Origin: Methylophilus rhizosphaerae
Lineage (GTDB): Bacteria > Pseudomonadota > Gammaproteobacteria > Burkholderiales > Methylophilaceae
Assembly (NCBI RefSeq): GCF_900100975.1
Contig: NZ_FNFX01000002.1
Location: forward strand, 1-64,000
Direction of reading: 5' to 3'
Length of the DNA: 64,000 nucleotides
The translations under genes were made by a program, and so were the position numbers. The notes under the pieces were generated by a model. The model worked only from the letters and a program-made list of their open reading frames with translations. It searched no databases and was not told the origin of the DNA. Numbering within the stretch: the first letter of the stretch is position 1; every line of letters begins with the position of its first letter. Shown in pieces: positions 39,871 through 49,581 of this stretch.

Positions 39871-41568
39871 ATGATGAAGGACAGTGAGATTCTCCTTTTT
39901 GCAAAGAACAAGAAACTGCCCATGGTTCAGCGTCATTTCCTGATTCTCTTCCTGTCTAGCCTGCTTGGCGCTTGTGGCTCGGAGAACCCCGAGCAAAAAA
40001 CATCATTACTTAACGCACCTTATCCTACACAAACAGGTGGTACCTTGATGGGTGCCATGCCATCAGATCCCAGCAGCCTGATTTTTATGGTTGCAGGCGA
40101 GTCTGCATCCAGCGCTATCACCGCTAATTTATTCAACAGCCTGCTGACTTATGACCAGAATCTGGATTTAGCCGGTGAACTGGCGGAATCCTGGCAAGTA
40201 TCGCCGGATCAGAAAACACTGACCTTTCATTTAAAACCGGGCCTGGTATGGGCGGATGGCCATCCATTGACCAGCGAAGATGTGTTCTTTACCTGGCAGG
40301 CCATCATTGATGAAAAAACCCGCAGCCCTTATGCGTCGGATTATCAACTGGTCACCAAAGCCGAGACACCGGACAAACTTACCTTTGTGGTGCATTATGA
40401 TGAGGCTTTTTCACCCTCACTGGATAGCTGGGCTGGACTGCAGATATTGCCTAAACATAAACTGGCCGGACAGGATTTACACACCACTAGTTTTGCGCAA
40501 AAACCTTTGGGTAGTCATTACTATCAGTTAAAGGAATGGCGCCATGGGGAATATATCAAGCTGGAAAAAAATCCTAAATCGGTATTAGGACCAGCAAATA
40601 TTGATCATTTAGTTGAGCGTATCATACCCGACCCTGGCGCACAGTTCCTGGAACTGATGGCGGACAATATTGACAGCCTGAGTATGGACCCGATTACCTA
40701 CGCACGCATCATCCCCTCAAGGCCAGAGTTGCAAGCATGGCTGAATCAATATGAATCATTAGGCAACAGTTATACCTACCTGGGTTTTAACCTGAAACGC
40801 CAGCCATTCAAGGACATCCGCATCCGTAAAGCGATCAATCTGGCGATTGATAAGCAGGAAATCATAGATGGTGTCTACCTGGGTCTGGGTGAACAGATAG
40901 CCTCGCCTTACAAGCCTGGCACGCGCTGGAGCAATCCGGAATTAAAGCCCTATCCGTTTGACCCGCAGCAAGCGCGCAGCCTGCTTGCCGAAGCTGGCTA
41001 CAAGGATAGTGACGGCGACGGCATTTTGGAAAAAGATGGCAAAAAACTTTCTTTTGAAGTACTGACTAACCATGGCAACAAAGAGCGCGAAAAGACCGCC
41101 GTGATTATCCAGAGACGCCTGAAAGAAGTCGGTATTGAGATTCGTATCCGCACCATTGAATGGGCCAGCTTTATTACACGCTTTATTAAAACCGGTGACT
41201 TTGATGCCGTCGTGCTTGGCTGGCAGCTAGGACTCGAGCCGGACCAGTTCGGGATCTGGCATTCCAGCCAGCAAAAACCTGGGCAGTTCAACTTTATTGG
41301 CTACAATAATCCAAAAGTGGACCAGTTACTGGAACGAGGCCGCCGTGAATTTGACCCGGACAAGCGCATGCACATTTATCACCAGTTTGCCGAAGTATTA
41401 TATGAAGATAGCCCGATTGTTTACTTGTCAGCTGGCTACAACCTGACCGCCATCCACAAGCGTGTCAGAGGCATTATGGATCCGGTACCGCCTGCAGGTG
41501 TTGGTTACGACTCGCAAAAATGGTATCTGCCGATGCCGCTCAGGCGCACACAGATTCAGGCGGAATAA
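39871..41568 (+). CDS. Peptide-type ABC transporter substrate-binding lipoprotein
   Basis: A 565-residue family 5 extracellular solute-binding protein (DppA/OppA/SapA-like). A lipobox (SSLLGAC) shows lipid attachment to the membrane. The core includes LAESWQVSPDQKTLTFHLKP and WADGHPLTSEDVFFTWQA. ATG 39922 would give a shorter, more typical lipoprotein signal and is a good alternative start. Two permeases and fabI follow, a setting like E. coli sapABC..fabI. Confidence 0.9.
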   Translation: MMKDSEILLFAKNKKLPMVQRHFLILFLSSLLGACGSENPEQKTSLLNAPYPTQTGGTLMGAMPSDPSSLIFMVAGESASSAITANLFNSLLTYDQNLDLAGELAESWQVSPDQKTLTFHLKPGLVWADGHPLTSEDVFFTWQAIIDEKTRSPYASDYQLVTKAETPDKLTFVVHYDEAFSPSLDSWAGLQILPKHKLAGQDLHTTSFAQKPLGSHYYQLKEWRHGEYIKLEKNPKSVLGPANIDHLVERIIPDPGAQFLELMADNIDSLSMDPITYARIIPSRPELQAWLNQYESLGNSYTYLGFNLKRQPFKDIRIRKAINLAIDKQEIIDGVYLGLGEQIASPYKPGTRWSNPELKPYPFDPQQARSLLAEAGYKDSDGDGILEKDGKKLSFEVLTNHGNKEREKTAVIIQRRLKEVGIEIRIRTIEWASFITRFIKTGDFDAVVLGWQLGLEPDQFGIWHSSQQKPGQFNFIGYNNPKVDQLLERGRREFDPDKRMHIYHQFAEVLYEDSPIVYLSAGYNLTAIHKRVRGIMDPVPPAGVGYDSQKWYLPMPLRRTQIQAE

Positions 41569-41570
41569 GC

Positions 41571-42596
41571 ATGTTACGTTACCTGATCAAACGGCTATTC
41601 TGGATGGTCCCGATGCTGATCGGCATCAGCCTGATTTCATTCTTTATCATGCACCTGGCGCCTGGCGATATCACCAGTACTGAAGCCACTTTTGATCCCA
41701 AATCCTCTGAAGAATCCAGGCAGAAACTACGCGAACTTTACCATTTGGATAAGCCGGTCATTGTGCAATACGGTTTATGGGTAGAGCGTATGGTACACCT
41801 GGACTTTGGCCATTCATTTGCCAGCCACCAGAAACCGGTGTTCTGGGCCGAAAAAGATAAAGATGGCAATGTGACGCCGGGCATGATACAAGAAGCCTTG
41901 CCCATTACTTTAATGATGAATATCGCAGGTTTGGTGCTCACATTGACACTGGGAGTACCCTTAGGTGTATGGGCGGCTAAACGCTACGCCCAATGGCCGG
42001 ACCGCACCATTACGCTATTCAATTTTATCGGCTTCTCTATTCCTGGCTTCTGGTTATCGCTATTACTGATGTACTGGCTGGGTGTGATCCATCCCTGGTT
42101 CCCCATTTCCGGGTTGCATAGCCTGAATTACGAGCAGCTGAACGCCTGGCAAAAATGCCAGGACTTATTCATGCATTTGTTTCTACCGGTAGTGATCCCT
42201 TCCATTACCGGGCTGGCGGGCATCACTCTTTTTATCAAAAATGGAATGCTGGATGTATTGAGCCAGGACTACGTCACCACTGCACGAGCCAAAGGCTTGA
42301 GTGACCGTGCCGTCACATACCGGCATGCCTTGCGCAATGCCCTGCTACCACTGATTACCATAGTCGGTTTATCCTTACCCGGCCTGATTGGCGGCTCGGT
42401 CATTGCAGAAACCATTTTTGCCATTCCTGGCATGGGCAAGCTGTTTTACGAAGCAGTCATGATGCGTGACTTCCCTGTCGTGATGGGTATCTTGACCATA
42501 GGCTCTGCACTAACGCTGCTCGGCAACTTACTGGCAGATCTCGCTTATGCCTGGGCAGATCCGCGTTTACGTAAAGGCGTGATGCCTGACCGCTAA
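41571..42596 (+). CDS. Peptide-type ABC transporter permease (DppB/SapB-like)
   Basis: A 341-residue inner-membrane permease with six helices expected. The N-terminus MLRYLIKRLFWMVPMLIGIS is typical. The EAA loop that contacts an ATPase is ARAKGLSDRAVTYRHALRNA. ATG 41571 begins 2 bases after the substrate-binding gene stop; the longer frame from 41520 would overlap that gene. Confidence 0.92.
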   Translation: MLRYLIKRLFWMVPMLIGISLISFFIMHLAPGDITSTEATFDPKSSEESRQKLRELYHLDKPVIVQYGLWVERMVHLDFGHSFASHQKPVFWAEKDKDGNVTPGMIQEALPITLMMNIAGLVLTLTLGVPLGVWAAKRYAQWPDRTITLFNFIGFSIPGFWLSLLLMYWLGVIHPWFPISGLHSLNYEQLNAWQKCQDLFMHLFLPVVIPSITGLAGITLFIKNGMLDVLSQDYVTTARAKGLSDRAVTYRHALRNALLPLITIVGLSLPGLIGGSVIAETIFAIPGMGKLFYEAVMMRDFPVVMGILTIGSALTLLGNLLADLAYAWADPRLRKGVMPDR

Positions 42597-42609
42597 CTGG
42601 ATATTGACC

Positions 42610-43434
42610 ATGAAAAAGATACTGCAGAATCCATTGGCCTTGACCGGTTTGTGCCTGATCATTGTGATCCTGGCCCTGGCATTGCTCGCACCCTGGCTGG
42701 CACCGTATGACCCGGATGCCATCCATGTCAAGCAAATCCTGCTGGCGCCTTCCACCCAGCACTGGATGGGCACCGATGGTTTGGGCCGCGATGTATGGAG
42801 CCGCATGCTATATGGTGGCCGTGTGTCATTGCTGGTCGGCCTGGTGGCCGTGGGCATTTCCACCCTGACTGGTGTGGTTCTGGGAGCACTGGCGGGCTAT
42901 TATCGTGGCTGGGTAGATACCTTCATTATGCGCCTGGTAGACATTATGCTGTCCATTCCCAGCTTTTTCCTGATTCTGGCTGTCATTGCATTTTTAAGCC
43001 CCTCCATTACCAATGTCATGATCGTCATCGGACTGACTTCATGGATGGGCATCACTCGCCTGGTACGCGCAGAATTCCTGAGCATCACCCAGCGTGAATT
43101 TGTCATGGCTTCCACTGCGCTGGGCGCACAAGACTGGCGCGTGATTTTTAAACACTGCCTGCCCAACAGTCTGACGCCTGTCATTGTCAGCGTAGTACTG
43201 GGGATTGCCAGTGCCGTGTTACTGGAATCCGGCCTCAGCTTCCTCGGTCTGGGTGTACAGGCGCCACAAGCTTCCTGGGGCAATATCCTTACCGATGGCA
43301 AAGAGTATATCCAGTTCGCCTGGTGGCTCTCGCTCTACCCCGGACTTGCCATCTTAATCACCGTGTTAGGGTATAATCTGCTTGGCGAAGGTCTGCGTGA
43401 CGTGTTCGACCCGCGTTCCAACAACGCACGCTGA
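42610..43434 (+). CDS. Peptide-type ABC transporter permease (DppC/SapC-like)
   Basis: A 274-residue permease, partner of the preceding one. It contains LGRDVWSRMLYGGRVSLLVG, the conserved DppC block, and the EAA loop FVMASTALGAQDWRVIFKHCLPNS. ATG 42610 is preferred over the TTG two codons earlier. No ATPase gene accompanies these permeases here; fabI begins 37 bases later. Confidence 0.92.
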   Translation: MKKILQNPLALTGLCLIIVILALALLAPWLAPYDPDAIHVKQILLAPSTQHWMGTDGLGRDVWSRMLYGGRVSLLVGLVAVGISTLTGVVLGALAGYYRGWVDTFIMRLVDIMLSIPSFFLILAVIAFLSPSITNVMIVIGLTSWMGITRLVRAEFLSITQREFVMASTALGAQDWRVIFKHCLPNSLTPVIVSVVLGIASAVLLESGLSFLGLGVQAPQASWGNILTDGKEYIQFAWWLSLYPGLAILITVLGYNLLGEGLRDVFDPRSNNAR

Positions 43435-43471
43435 TTCAATCAAATGAACTAACAACCAAACAGGAACAAGC

Positions 43472-44257
43472 ATGGCATTTCTTGCTGGAAAAAAAATTCT
43501 GATTGCCGGTTTGCTCAGCAACCGTTCAATCGCTTATGGCATTGCAGCCGCAATGAAACGTGAAGGTGCCGAACTGGCTTTCACTTACCAAGTCGACAAA
43601 CACGAAAAGCGTGTACGTGACCTGGCGGCTGATTTTGACTCAACCATCGTGTTACCCTGTGACGTGGCCGAAGATGCGCAAATCGATAACCTGTTTGTGG
43701 AACTGGCCAACGTATGGGATGGCCTGGATGGCCTGGTACACTCTATCGCTTTCGTGCCTAAAGTCGCACTGGATGGCGACTACCTGGACAACATTGACCG
43801 CGAATACTTCCGTATCGCGCACGATATCAGTTCCTACAGTTTTTCTGCCATGGCCAAAGCGGCTTACCCCATGATGCAAGGCCGCAATGGCAGCCTGCTG
43901 ACCATCAGCTATCTGGGCGCAGAGCGCACCATGCCTAACTACAACGTCATGGGCGTGGCAAAAGCCAGCCTGGAAGCCAACGTACGCTACCTGGCACAAA
44001 GCCTGGGACCTCGTGGCATCCGTGTCAATGCAGTCTCTGCCGGCCCGATCAAGACGCTGGCAGCCTCCGGTATTGCCGATTTTGACAAAATGATCGGTTT
44101 CAACGAAAAACATGCGGCCCTGCGCCGCAACGTCACGATTGAAGAAGTCGGCAACGTGGCGGCCTTCCTAGCCAGCGACCTGGCCTCAGGCGTGACCGGT
44201 GAAATCACTTATGTCGATGGCGGCATGAACATCACCGCAGCTGGCCAAATCGACTAA
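43472..44257 (+). CDS. fabI: Enoyl-ACP reductase FabI (NADH)
   Basis: A 261-residue reductase for the last step of each fatty-acid elongation round. The nucleotide motif [14 protein letters not shown] and the catalytic Tyr-x6-Lys (Tyr157, Lys164) are present, with Tyr147 upstream. FabI is the triclosan/isoniazid-type target class. An intrinsic terminator follows at 44278. Confidence 0.97.
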   Translation: MAFLAGKKILIAGLLSNRSIAYGIAAAMKREGAELAFTYQVDKHEKRVRDLAADFDSTIVLPCDVAEDAQIDNLFVELANVWDGLDGLVHSIAFVPKVALDGDYLDNIDREYFRIAHDISSYSFSAMAKAAYPMMQGRNGSLLTISYLGAERTMPNYNVMGVAKASLEANVRYLAQSLGPRGIRVNAVSAGPIKTLAASGIADFDKMIGFNEKHAALRRNVTIEEVGNVAAFLASDLASGVTGEITYVDGGMNITAAGQID

Positions 44258-44277
44258 ATCAACACAGCCAGCAACGC

Positions 44278-44313
44278 AAAAACGCCTGCACCTTCAAAGT
44301 CAGGCGTTTTTTA
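44278..44313 (+). terminator. Intrinsic terminator after fabI
   Basis: AAAAACGCCTG and CAGGCGTTTTT flank a 12-base loop and a T-run follows. It closes the ABC transporter-fabI transcript and marks the left border of the acyltransferase insertion. Confidence 0.9.
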
Positions 44314-44344
44314 TTACAACGGGTAGCCCTAACAAGAGAACTGC

Positions 44345-45358
44345 ATGAGAGACGACAGGATAGATATCCTCAGGTTTATCGGCCTGGCTATGATTATTCT
44401 TGCGCATGTAGATCCACCCGCCCTTCTCTTCCAACTTAGGAACTTTGATGTCCCGTTGATGATAGTGGTTTCGGCGATGTCATTTCGCGTGAGCTACCAG
44501 AAGCGCGAGTCATACCTCACTTACTTCTGGAAAAGATTCAAACGGCTGGTGTTGCCTGTATGGTTCTTTCTAACGGTTTACTTCCTTGCGCTATTCGCCA
44601 TAGATCCGGAAAACACAGACCTGAATGCGCATACCATACTGACCTCTTATACCTTACTCGAGGGGATAGGTTACGTCTGGATTATCAGGGTATTTTTACT
44701 GGTCGCCATTGTTTCTCCGTTACTCTTTCACTGGCATCAGAACATAGCGGATAACTGCAAATACTATGGCGTACTTACAGTCTCTTTTATCGCCTATGAG
44801 GGATTGCGTTATTTTGCATTACCCTATATTCAGGCTGGCAGCGGAGAGTTAATTGCATCCGCTCTACTCTATCTCATTCCATATAGCCTGATATTTGCGA
44901 TAGGTTTGCGCATGGCACAAGCAAAGGAAAAGCAATTACATGTCATGGCTTTAACCAGCGCAGGCATTTTCGTATTGGCCGGATTAATACTACTTCTCAG
45001 CCATGGCGGATGGCTTCCCACACAAGCACTTAAATATCCGCCTTCGATCTATTATCTTTCGTATGCCGTATTGATTTCAAGCCTGCTATGGATGAGCAGC
45101 GACTTCCTTAACCGGTTTCTTACAAGCACCAAAGTCAAGCCTCTGGTAATGTTTATTGCAGCCAATTCCATCTGGATTTACTTGTGGCATATTCCTGTGA
45201 TTAAGGCGGTGCACACGCACTTCCTGCTTAAATATCTCATCGCTTTTACGGTAGCCGTTTCTGTCACTTATGTTCAGGTCAGGGCTGTCAGCTATTTGCT
45301 TAAGCATATCCATCATGCTGAATTGAGAAAAAATATCAAAATGATTTTCACAGGCTAG
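44345..45358 (+). CDS. Membrane acyltransferase (acyltransferase 3 family)
   Basis: A 337-residue protein with about ten membrane helices. The N-terminus RDDRIDILRFIGLAMIILAH carries the family RxxxxD..R..A..H pattern, with His21 the likely acyl-transfer residue. Such proteins O-acetylate or succinylate surface polysaccharides. It is visibly richer in A and T than fabI, dpp-type and ppiD genes around it, has no sugar-gene neighbours, and interrupts the commonly adjacent fabI-ppiD pair. These signs suggest later acquisition. Confidence 0.85.
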   Translation: MRDDRIDILRFIGLAMIILAHVDPPALLFQLRNFDVPLMIVVSAMSFRVSYQKRESYLTYFWKRFKRLVLPVWFFLTVYFLALFAIDPENTDLNAHTILTSYTLLEGIGYVWIIRVFLLVAIVSPLLFHWHQNIADNCKYYGVLTVSFIAYEGLRYFALPYIQAGSGELIASALLYLIPYSLIFAIGLRMAQAKEKQLHVMALTSAGIFVLAGLILLLSHGGWLPTQALKYPPSIYYLSYAVLISSLLWMSSDFLNRFLTSTKVKPLVMFIAANSIWIYLWHIPVIKAVHTHFLLKYLIAFTVAVSVTYVQVRAVSYLLKHIHHAELRKNIKMIFTG

Positions 45359-45426
45359 TGCCTCTCTCCTGCGGCTTCCGCCGGTTGACAGCCGGTTTAT
45401 TTCCCCCACTTGGAATCAGTCCAACC

Positions 45427-45771
45427 ATGTTTTCCTTGCTGTTTACTGCTGTGTTTATTATTGCTCTGGCTATCTCAATACTGACTGGGAAATTACCACT
45501 GATAATTTTATGGCTATATCTGGTAACGGGTAGTCTCACCTTCATTATTTACGCGTCGGACAAATCAGCTGCCACGCGCAAGCAAAGACGCATCCCTGAA
45601 AAGATGCTACACCTATTGGCACTTATCGGTGGCTGGCCAGGAGCGGTAATGGCGTAAATGCTGTTTCGTCATAAATCAAAAAATCGCCCTTTTCAGATAG
45701 TCTTTTGGATAACCATTATGTTGAACTGCACTCTGCTTGGTTGGCTAATTTTCTTTGATAGTGTTTATTAA
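45427..45771 (+). pseudogene. DUF1294-like membrane protein gene interrupted by an in-frame TAA
   Basis: Two halves of one frame are separated by TAA at 45655-45657. The first half (MFSLLFTAVFIIALAISIL.., then YASDKSAATRKQRRIPEKM LHLLALIGGWPGAVMA) ends in the family core GGWPGA; the second half (MLFRHKSKNRPFQIVFW.., 37 codons) continues it with LFRHKSK. Family members I recall have AQ or similar before the FRHK block, so a CAA to TAA change fits. Both halves keep an open frame, so the change is recent or the stop is read through. The function of DUF1294 is unknown. ATG 45427 was chosen; a GTG at 45358 overlapping the acyltransferase stop is possible. Confidence 0.75.
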
Positions 45772-45783
45772 GGCGCAAAATGC

Positions 45784-45809
45784 AAAAAAGAGGGCAATGC
45801 CCTCCTTTT
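45784..45809. terminator. Bidirectional intrinsic terminator
   Basis: GAGGGC and GCCCTC around a 3-base loop, with six A on the left and CTTTTC on the right. It lies between the convergent DUF1294-like gene and ppiD and can serve both. Confidence 0.8.
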
Positions 45810-45829
45810 CTTACTTCAGCCAACGGGCT

Positions 45830-47728
45830 CTATTCGTTACCCTTGGATAACAGCACTTTCGCATTAAACTGAATATTCTTCTTGGCCTTGAGTGAAGCCA
45901 CATAGGCATGTGACATTTCAGCCCCAAGTGCAGCTTCATAGGCCTTGTAAGCCTTGTCTGCCACTTCTGGCGTATCTTTCAGCTTCTGGTTAACACTGAT
46001 TACTTTAATCACGGTATAACCTTTGTTCGCTTCATTAAAACCATAATACGCTGGCAAGGTATGGGTATTTACCTTGAAGACATTCCTCATCACGCCATCC
46101 GTTAAGCCCTGCGCATTTCTACGGTCAATCGTCACTGGTGGAATCCAGTCAGCATTCACCTGTTTGCCAGCTTTCAAGTCGGCCAGCATCGCTTCGCCTT
46201 TTTGCTGTGCCAGCTTGCCTGCAGCCTCCAGTTTCAGTAATGACTCAATGCCGCCTTTGACCTCGTCAAAATTGCGCGGTGCTTCTGGCGTATATTCAAC
46301 TACACGCGCAGCAACCAGGTTATTTGGTGATACTTCTACGGCTTCGGTGTTTCGTTTTTCTTTCAAGACCTCATCCGAAAACACCAGGGTTGCCAGACGG
46401 TCACTCTTGAAGAATTTGGCAATTTCATCTTTGCTCATCGCTGGGGAAGTTTGCAACTGCACATTAAACTTCTTGGCAACCGGCTCCAGGCTGCCTGACT
46501 GTTCATATACCGTATTGCCAAAATCGTCTGCCATTTCAGCATATTTGGCCTGGGCTTTCTGGAACAGCAACTCTGCCTTTATTTTGAGTTTCGCTGAATC
46601 AAAGTCTGAAGATTCGCCGGTAATACCGGTCAACTTGATAATGTGGTAACCGAATTCGGATTCCACCAGATCGCTGATATCGCCAACCTTCATGGAAAAT
46701 ACAGCGTCTTCAAAGGGTTTTACCATCGCACCGCGACCGAAGCTGCCAAGGTCACCACCTTTGCTGGCAGAGCCAGTATCTTGCGAATTCTCAATGGCGA
46801 ACTTCTCAAAGCTTTGCGGATGGGCTTTGACTTGCTTCAGGATAGCTTCTGCTTTTTCTTTGGCAGCTGCTTTTTCCTGGGCACTGGCATTACTGTTGAA
46901 ACCGATCAGGATATGGCTGGCCTGGCGTTGCTCATTCCCCTGATATTTTGCAGCATTCGCCTCGTACTCCTGCTTGACTTCCTCGTCACTTACGCTGACC
47001 TGGCCTACCAGGCCGGCAGCAGATAATAAAGCAAATTGTATTTTGGCTTTGGCAGGTGCGATAAATTTGGTTTTATGCTGGTTGTAATACGCTTGCACCT
47101 GCTCAGGTGTCACCGTCACTTGGCTTAAAAAGTCGTTCACTTTGACATCCGCTACGCTTACTTCACGCTGCTCGAATTCAGACATCAATGATTGTTCAGC
47201 AACGCTCTTGGGCATAAATACCAGGTTAGACAAGCCATCACGTACTTGCTGTACAGTTAAATCCTTACGTACCCCCTGCTCAAACTTGGCAGGGGTCAGC
47301 TTATTCTGGGATAACAACTGATTGTAAGTGTCTTCAGAAAACTTACCATTACTCTGGAATTCAGGCATGTCCACGATATGCTGGCTCAATTGCTCGTCAC
47401 TGATTCTGAAACGGTAATCCTGGATCGCTCCTTCCACCAGGCGACGGGTAATAATGCCATCCAGTATGGATTGCTTGAATGCCGGGCTTTCCAGCAGCGC
47501 CGTGTCTACTTTCTCGCCTTGAGACTGCATGTAGTTACGCGCATTTTCTACCGCATTGGAATATTCCTGCAGTGAGATTTTGTGGCCATCAATTTTGGCA
47601 ACGGCGACTTGCCCGCCCGCCTGGTTAAGATAAGAGTCAATACCAAACAAGGCAAACGGCACCACAATCAGTGCCAGAATGATTTTTGCCATCCATCCTT
47701 GTGTATGTTTTCTGAGTGCTTCCAACAT
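45830..47728 (-). CDS. ppiD: Periplasmic folding chaperone PpiD (SurA/parvulin family)
   Basis: A 632-residue inner-membrane-anchored chaperone. One N-terminal membrane helix (MAKIILALIVVPFALFGI) is followed by a SurA-like N domain, a parvulin PPIase domain at about residues 265-365 (ASHILIGF..GGDLGSFGRGAMVKPFEDAVFSM) and a C-terminal chaperone part. It helps envelope proteins fold as they leave the Sec translocon. ppiD near hupB, lon and clpX is the usual order. Confidence 0.94.
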   Translation of the reverse strand: MLEALRKHTQGWMAKIILALIVVPFALFGIDSYLNQAGGQVAVAKIDGHKISLQEYSNAVENARNYMQSQGEKVDTALLESPAFKQSILDGIITRRLVEGAIQDYRFRISDEQLSQHIVDMPEFQSNGKFSEDTYNQLLSQNKLTPAKFEQGVRKDLTVQQVRDGLSNLVFMPKSVAEQSLMSEFEQREVSVADVKVNDFLSQVTVTPEQVQAYYNQHKTKFIAPAKAKIQFALLSAAGLVGQVSVSDEEVKQEYEANAAKYQGNEQRQASHILIGFNSNASAQEKAAAKEKAEAILKQVKAHPQSFEKFAIENSQDTGSASKGGDLGSFGRGAMVKPFEDAVFSMKVGDISDLVESEFGYHIIKLTGITGESSDFDSAKLKIKAELLFQKAQAKYAEMADDFGNTVYEQSGSLEPVAKKFNVQLQTSPAMSKDEIAKFFKSDRLATLVFSDEVLKEKRNTEAVEVSPNNLVAARVVEYTPEAPRNFDEVKGGIESLLKLEAAGKLAQQKGEAMLADLKAGKQVNADWIPPVTIDRRNAQGLTDGVMRNVFKVNTHTLPAYYGFNEANKGYTVIKVISVNQKLKDTPEVADKAYKAYEAALGAEMSHAYVASLKAKKNIQFNAKVLLSKGNE

Positions 47729-47917
47729 TTTTTAATTTCCATTACCTGATTTTTTATAACAGCAAACTATACCATAAACCCGCCAGAATCGCCGGATTCC
47801 TGCTGCTCAACCCGGCTCAATTTGTATCGTAATCCGCATGCAATGCGTATCACTTGGACGGCTATATTTCCTAATCACGCCTGCGGGGAACGGTATAACT
47901 GACAGAGGCATGCATAT

Positions 47918-47949
47918 AAAAAATCCCTGCCACATGACAGGGATTTTTA
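47918..47949 (-). terminator. Intrinsic terminator after gdhA
   Basis: AAAAATCCCTG and CAGGGATTTTT pair around an 8-base loop; on the minus strand a T-run ends it. A further hairpin, GCGACAG/CTGTCGC with an inner GAAA/TTTC helix (47968-48000), stands between it and the gdhA stop. Confidence 0.85.
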
Positions 47950-48008
47950 CTTGCAACTGAATGACTGGCGACAGAGAAATCGGAACAGTTTCCCTGTCGC
48001 AATAAGGA

Positions 48009-49352
48009 TTAAACAACCCCTTGTGCCAGCATGGCGTCTGCCACCTTAACAAAACCCGCAATGTTGGCGCCATCCACATAATTGACTGTACCATCGGCAC
48101 GGGTACCGTAACGTGTACATGCCTCATGAATACTCTTCATGATAGAGAACAGGTGCACATCTACTTCTTCGCGTGACCACGACATGCGGATAGCATTCTG
48201 GCTCATTTCCAGGCCAGAAGTAGCTACACCACCTGCATTAGTCGCCTTGCCGGGTGCGTACAGCGTACGGTGCTGGTCAAACAATTTCATGGCTTCAGCA
48301 GTACAAGGCATATTGGCACCTTCTGCCACGCAGATAACACCGTTGGCGATCAATGTCGTGGCATCCTTGCCATCCAGTTCATTCTGGGTCGCACATGGCA
48401 GTGCGATATCCACGGGCACATTCCATGGCTTTTCACCAGCAACGAATCGTACACCGGTTTGTTCGGCATAGTCGCGAATGCGGCCATATTTTTTATTCTT
48501 GATATCCATCAGGATAGCCAGTTTTTCCGGCGTAAATCCCTCTTCATCAATCACGATGCCACTGGAGTCGGAAGCTGTCATGACTTTTGCCCCCAAGGCC
48601 ATGCATTTTTCAATCGCATATTGTGCAACATTGCCTGATCCGGACACAGCCACTCTCAATCCGGCAATGTTACGTCCGCTGTGGCGCAGCATCTCTTCGG
48701 CAAAGTAAACCGTTCCGTAACCGGTAGCCTCAGGACGGATCAGCGAACCGCCATAGCTCAACCCTTTGCCAGTAAATACGCAGTCGGCACGATTGGTGAG
48801 TTTTTTAAGCATACCCACCATATAGCCGATTTCCCTTGCACCCACACCAATATCTCCTGCCGGCACATCCGTATCCGAACCCACATGGCGGAATAGCTCA
48901 CTGACAAACGCCTGGCAGAAACGCATGATCTCGCCATTGCTCTTGCCTTTGGGATCAAAATCAGAGCCGCCTTTACCCCCGCCCATTGGTAATGTGGTCA
49001 ACGCATTTTTAAATGTCTGTTCAAACGCCAGGAACTTCAAAATAGACAGGTTCACCGAGGGATGAAAACGCAAACCGCCCTTGTAAGGACCAATAGCGCT
49101 GTTATGCTGGATACGATAACCACGGTTCACTTGCACTTCGCCCTTATCGTCCACCCAGGAAACACGGAAAATAATGGCGCGCTCCGGTTCTACCAGGCGG
49201 TCCAGTACGCCGTGCTCAGCATACCGTGGATTCTGGCTGATAAATGGCCACAGGCTTTCGACAACTTCAGTCACTGCCTGCAGGTATTCTGGCTGCCTTG
49301 GATTTTGTTCCGCCACCAATGCAAGGAAATCATGTACCGATTGATACTTCAT
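48009..49352 (-). CDS. gdhA: NADP-dependent glutamate dehydrogenase
   Basis: A 447-residue hexameric-type enzyme that makes glutamate from 2-oxoglutarate and ammonia. The family block LPMGGGKGGSDFDPKGKS holds substrate lysines, and the NADP-binding fold shows VAVSGSGNVAQYA. Length fits the bacterial NADP class. Its predicted promoter is overlapped by an NtrC-like dyad, which would tie expression to nitrogen status. Confidence 0.97.
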   Translation of the reverse strand: MKYQSVHDFLALVAEQNPRQPEYLQAVTEVVESLWPFISQNPRYAEHGVLDRLVEPERAIIFRVSWVDDKGEVQVNRGYRIQHNSAIGPYKGGLRFHPSVNLSILKFLAFEQTFKNALTTLPMGGGKGGSDFDPKGKSNGEIMRFCQAFVSELFRHVGSDTDVPAGDIGVGAREIGYMVGMLKKLTNRADCVFTGKGLSYGGSLIRPEATGYGTVYFAEEMLRHSGRNIAGLRVAVSGSGNVAQYAIEKCMALGAKVMTASDSSGIVIDEEGFTPEKLAILMDIKNKKYGRIRDYAEQTGVRFVAGEKPWNVPVDIALPCATQNELDGKDATTLIANGVICVAEGANMPCTAEAMKLFDQHRTLYAPGKATNAGGVATSGLEMSQNAIRMSWSREEVDVHLFSIMKSIHEACTRYGTRADGTVNYVDGANIAGFVKVADAMLAQGVV

Positions 49353-49581
49353 CTTTATCTACTCTCTAACAAAACGACCTAAAGTGGTGCATTTTCTCTC
49401 ATTAATTCTAAAATTGCACCAATATTGTGCAAATTATTGAAAATCCGCAAATGAATGGCCATTGCTCGCCAGGAACACTAAGAAACAACTCATGTAGTTG
49501 CTGATTGTGCCAATCAAGCACTACCCGTTGTTCATTCCACGCGTGTCACCTAAATGCCACAGCTGCCCGTAACAAGTCATA
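49353..49581. other. gdhA upstream region
   Basis: Holds the gdhA promoter and operator listed separately. The part from 49433 to 49581 shows no gene or clear signal. Confidence 0.5.
49405..49432 (-). promoter_or_regulatory. Predicted gdhA promoter overlapped by an NtrC-like dyad
   Basis: On the minus strand TTGCAC, 16 bases, TAGAAT gives a sigma-70 promoter about 46 bases upstream of the gdhA ATG. The dyad TGCACCA-ATA-TTGTGCA (49415-49431) lies across its -35 and spacer and differs from the enteric NtrC pattern TGCACCA-N3-TGGTGCA at one base of 14. A lone TGGTGCA half-site is at 49385-49391. Site placement suggests repression. Confidence 0.5.
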
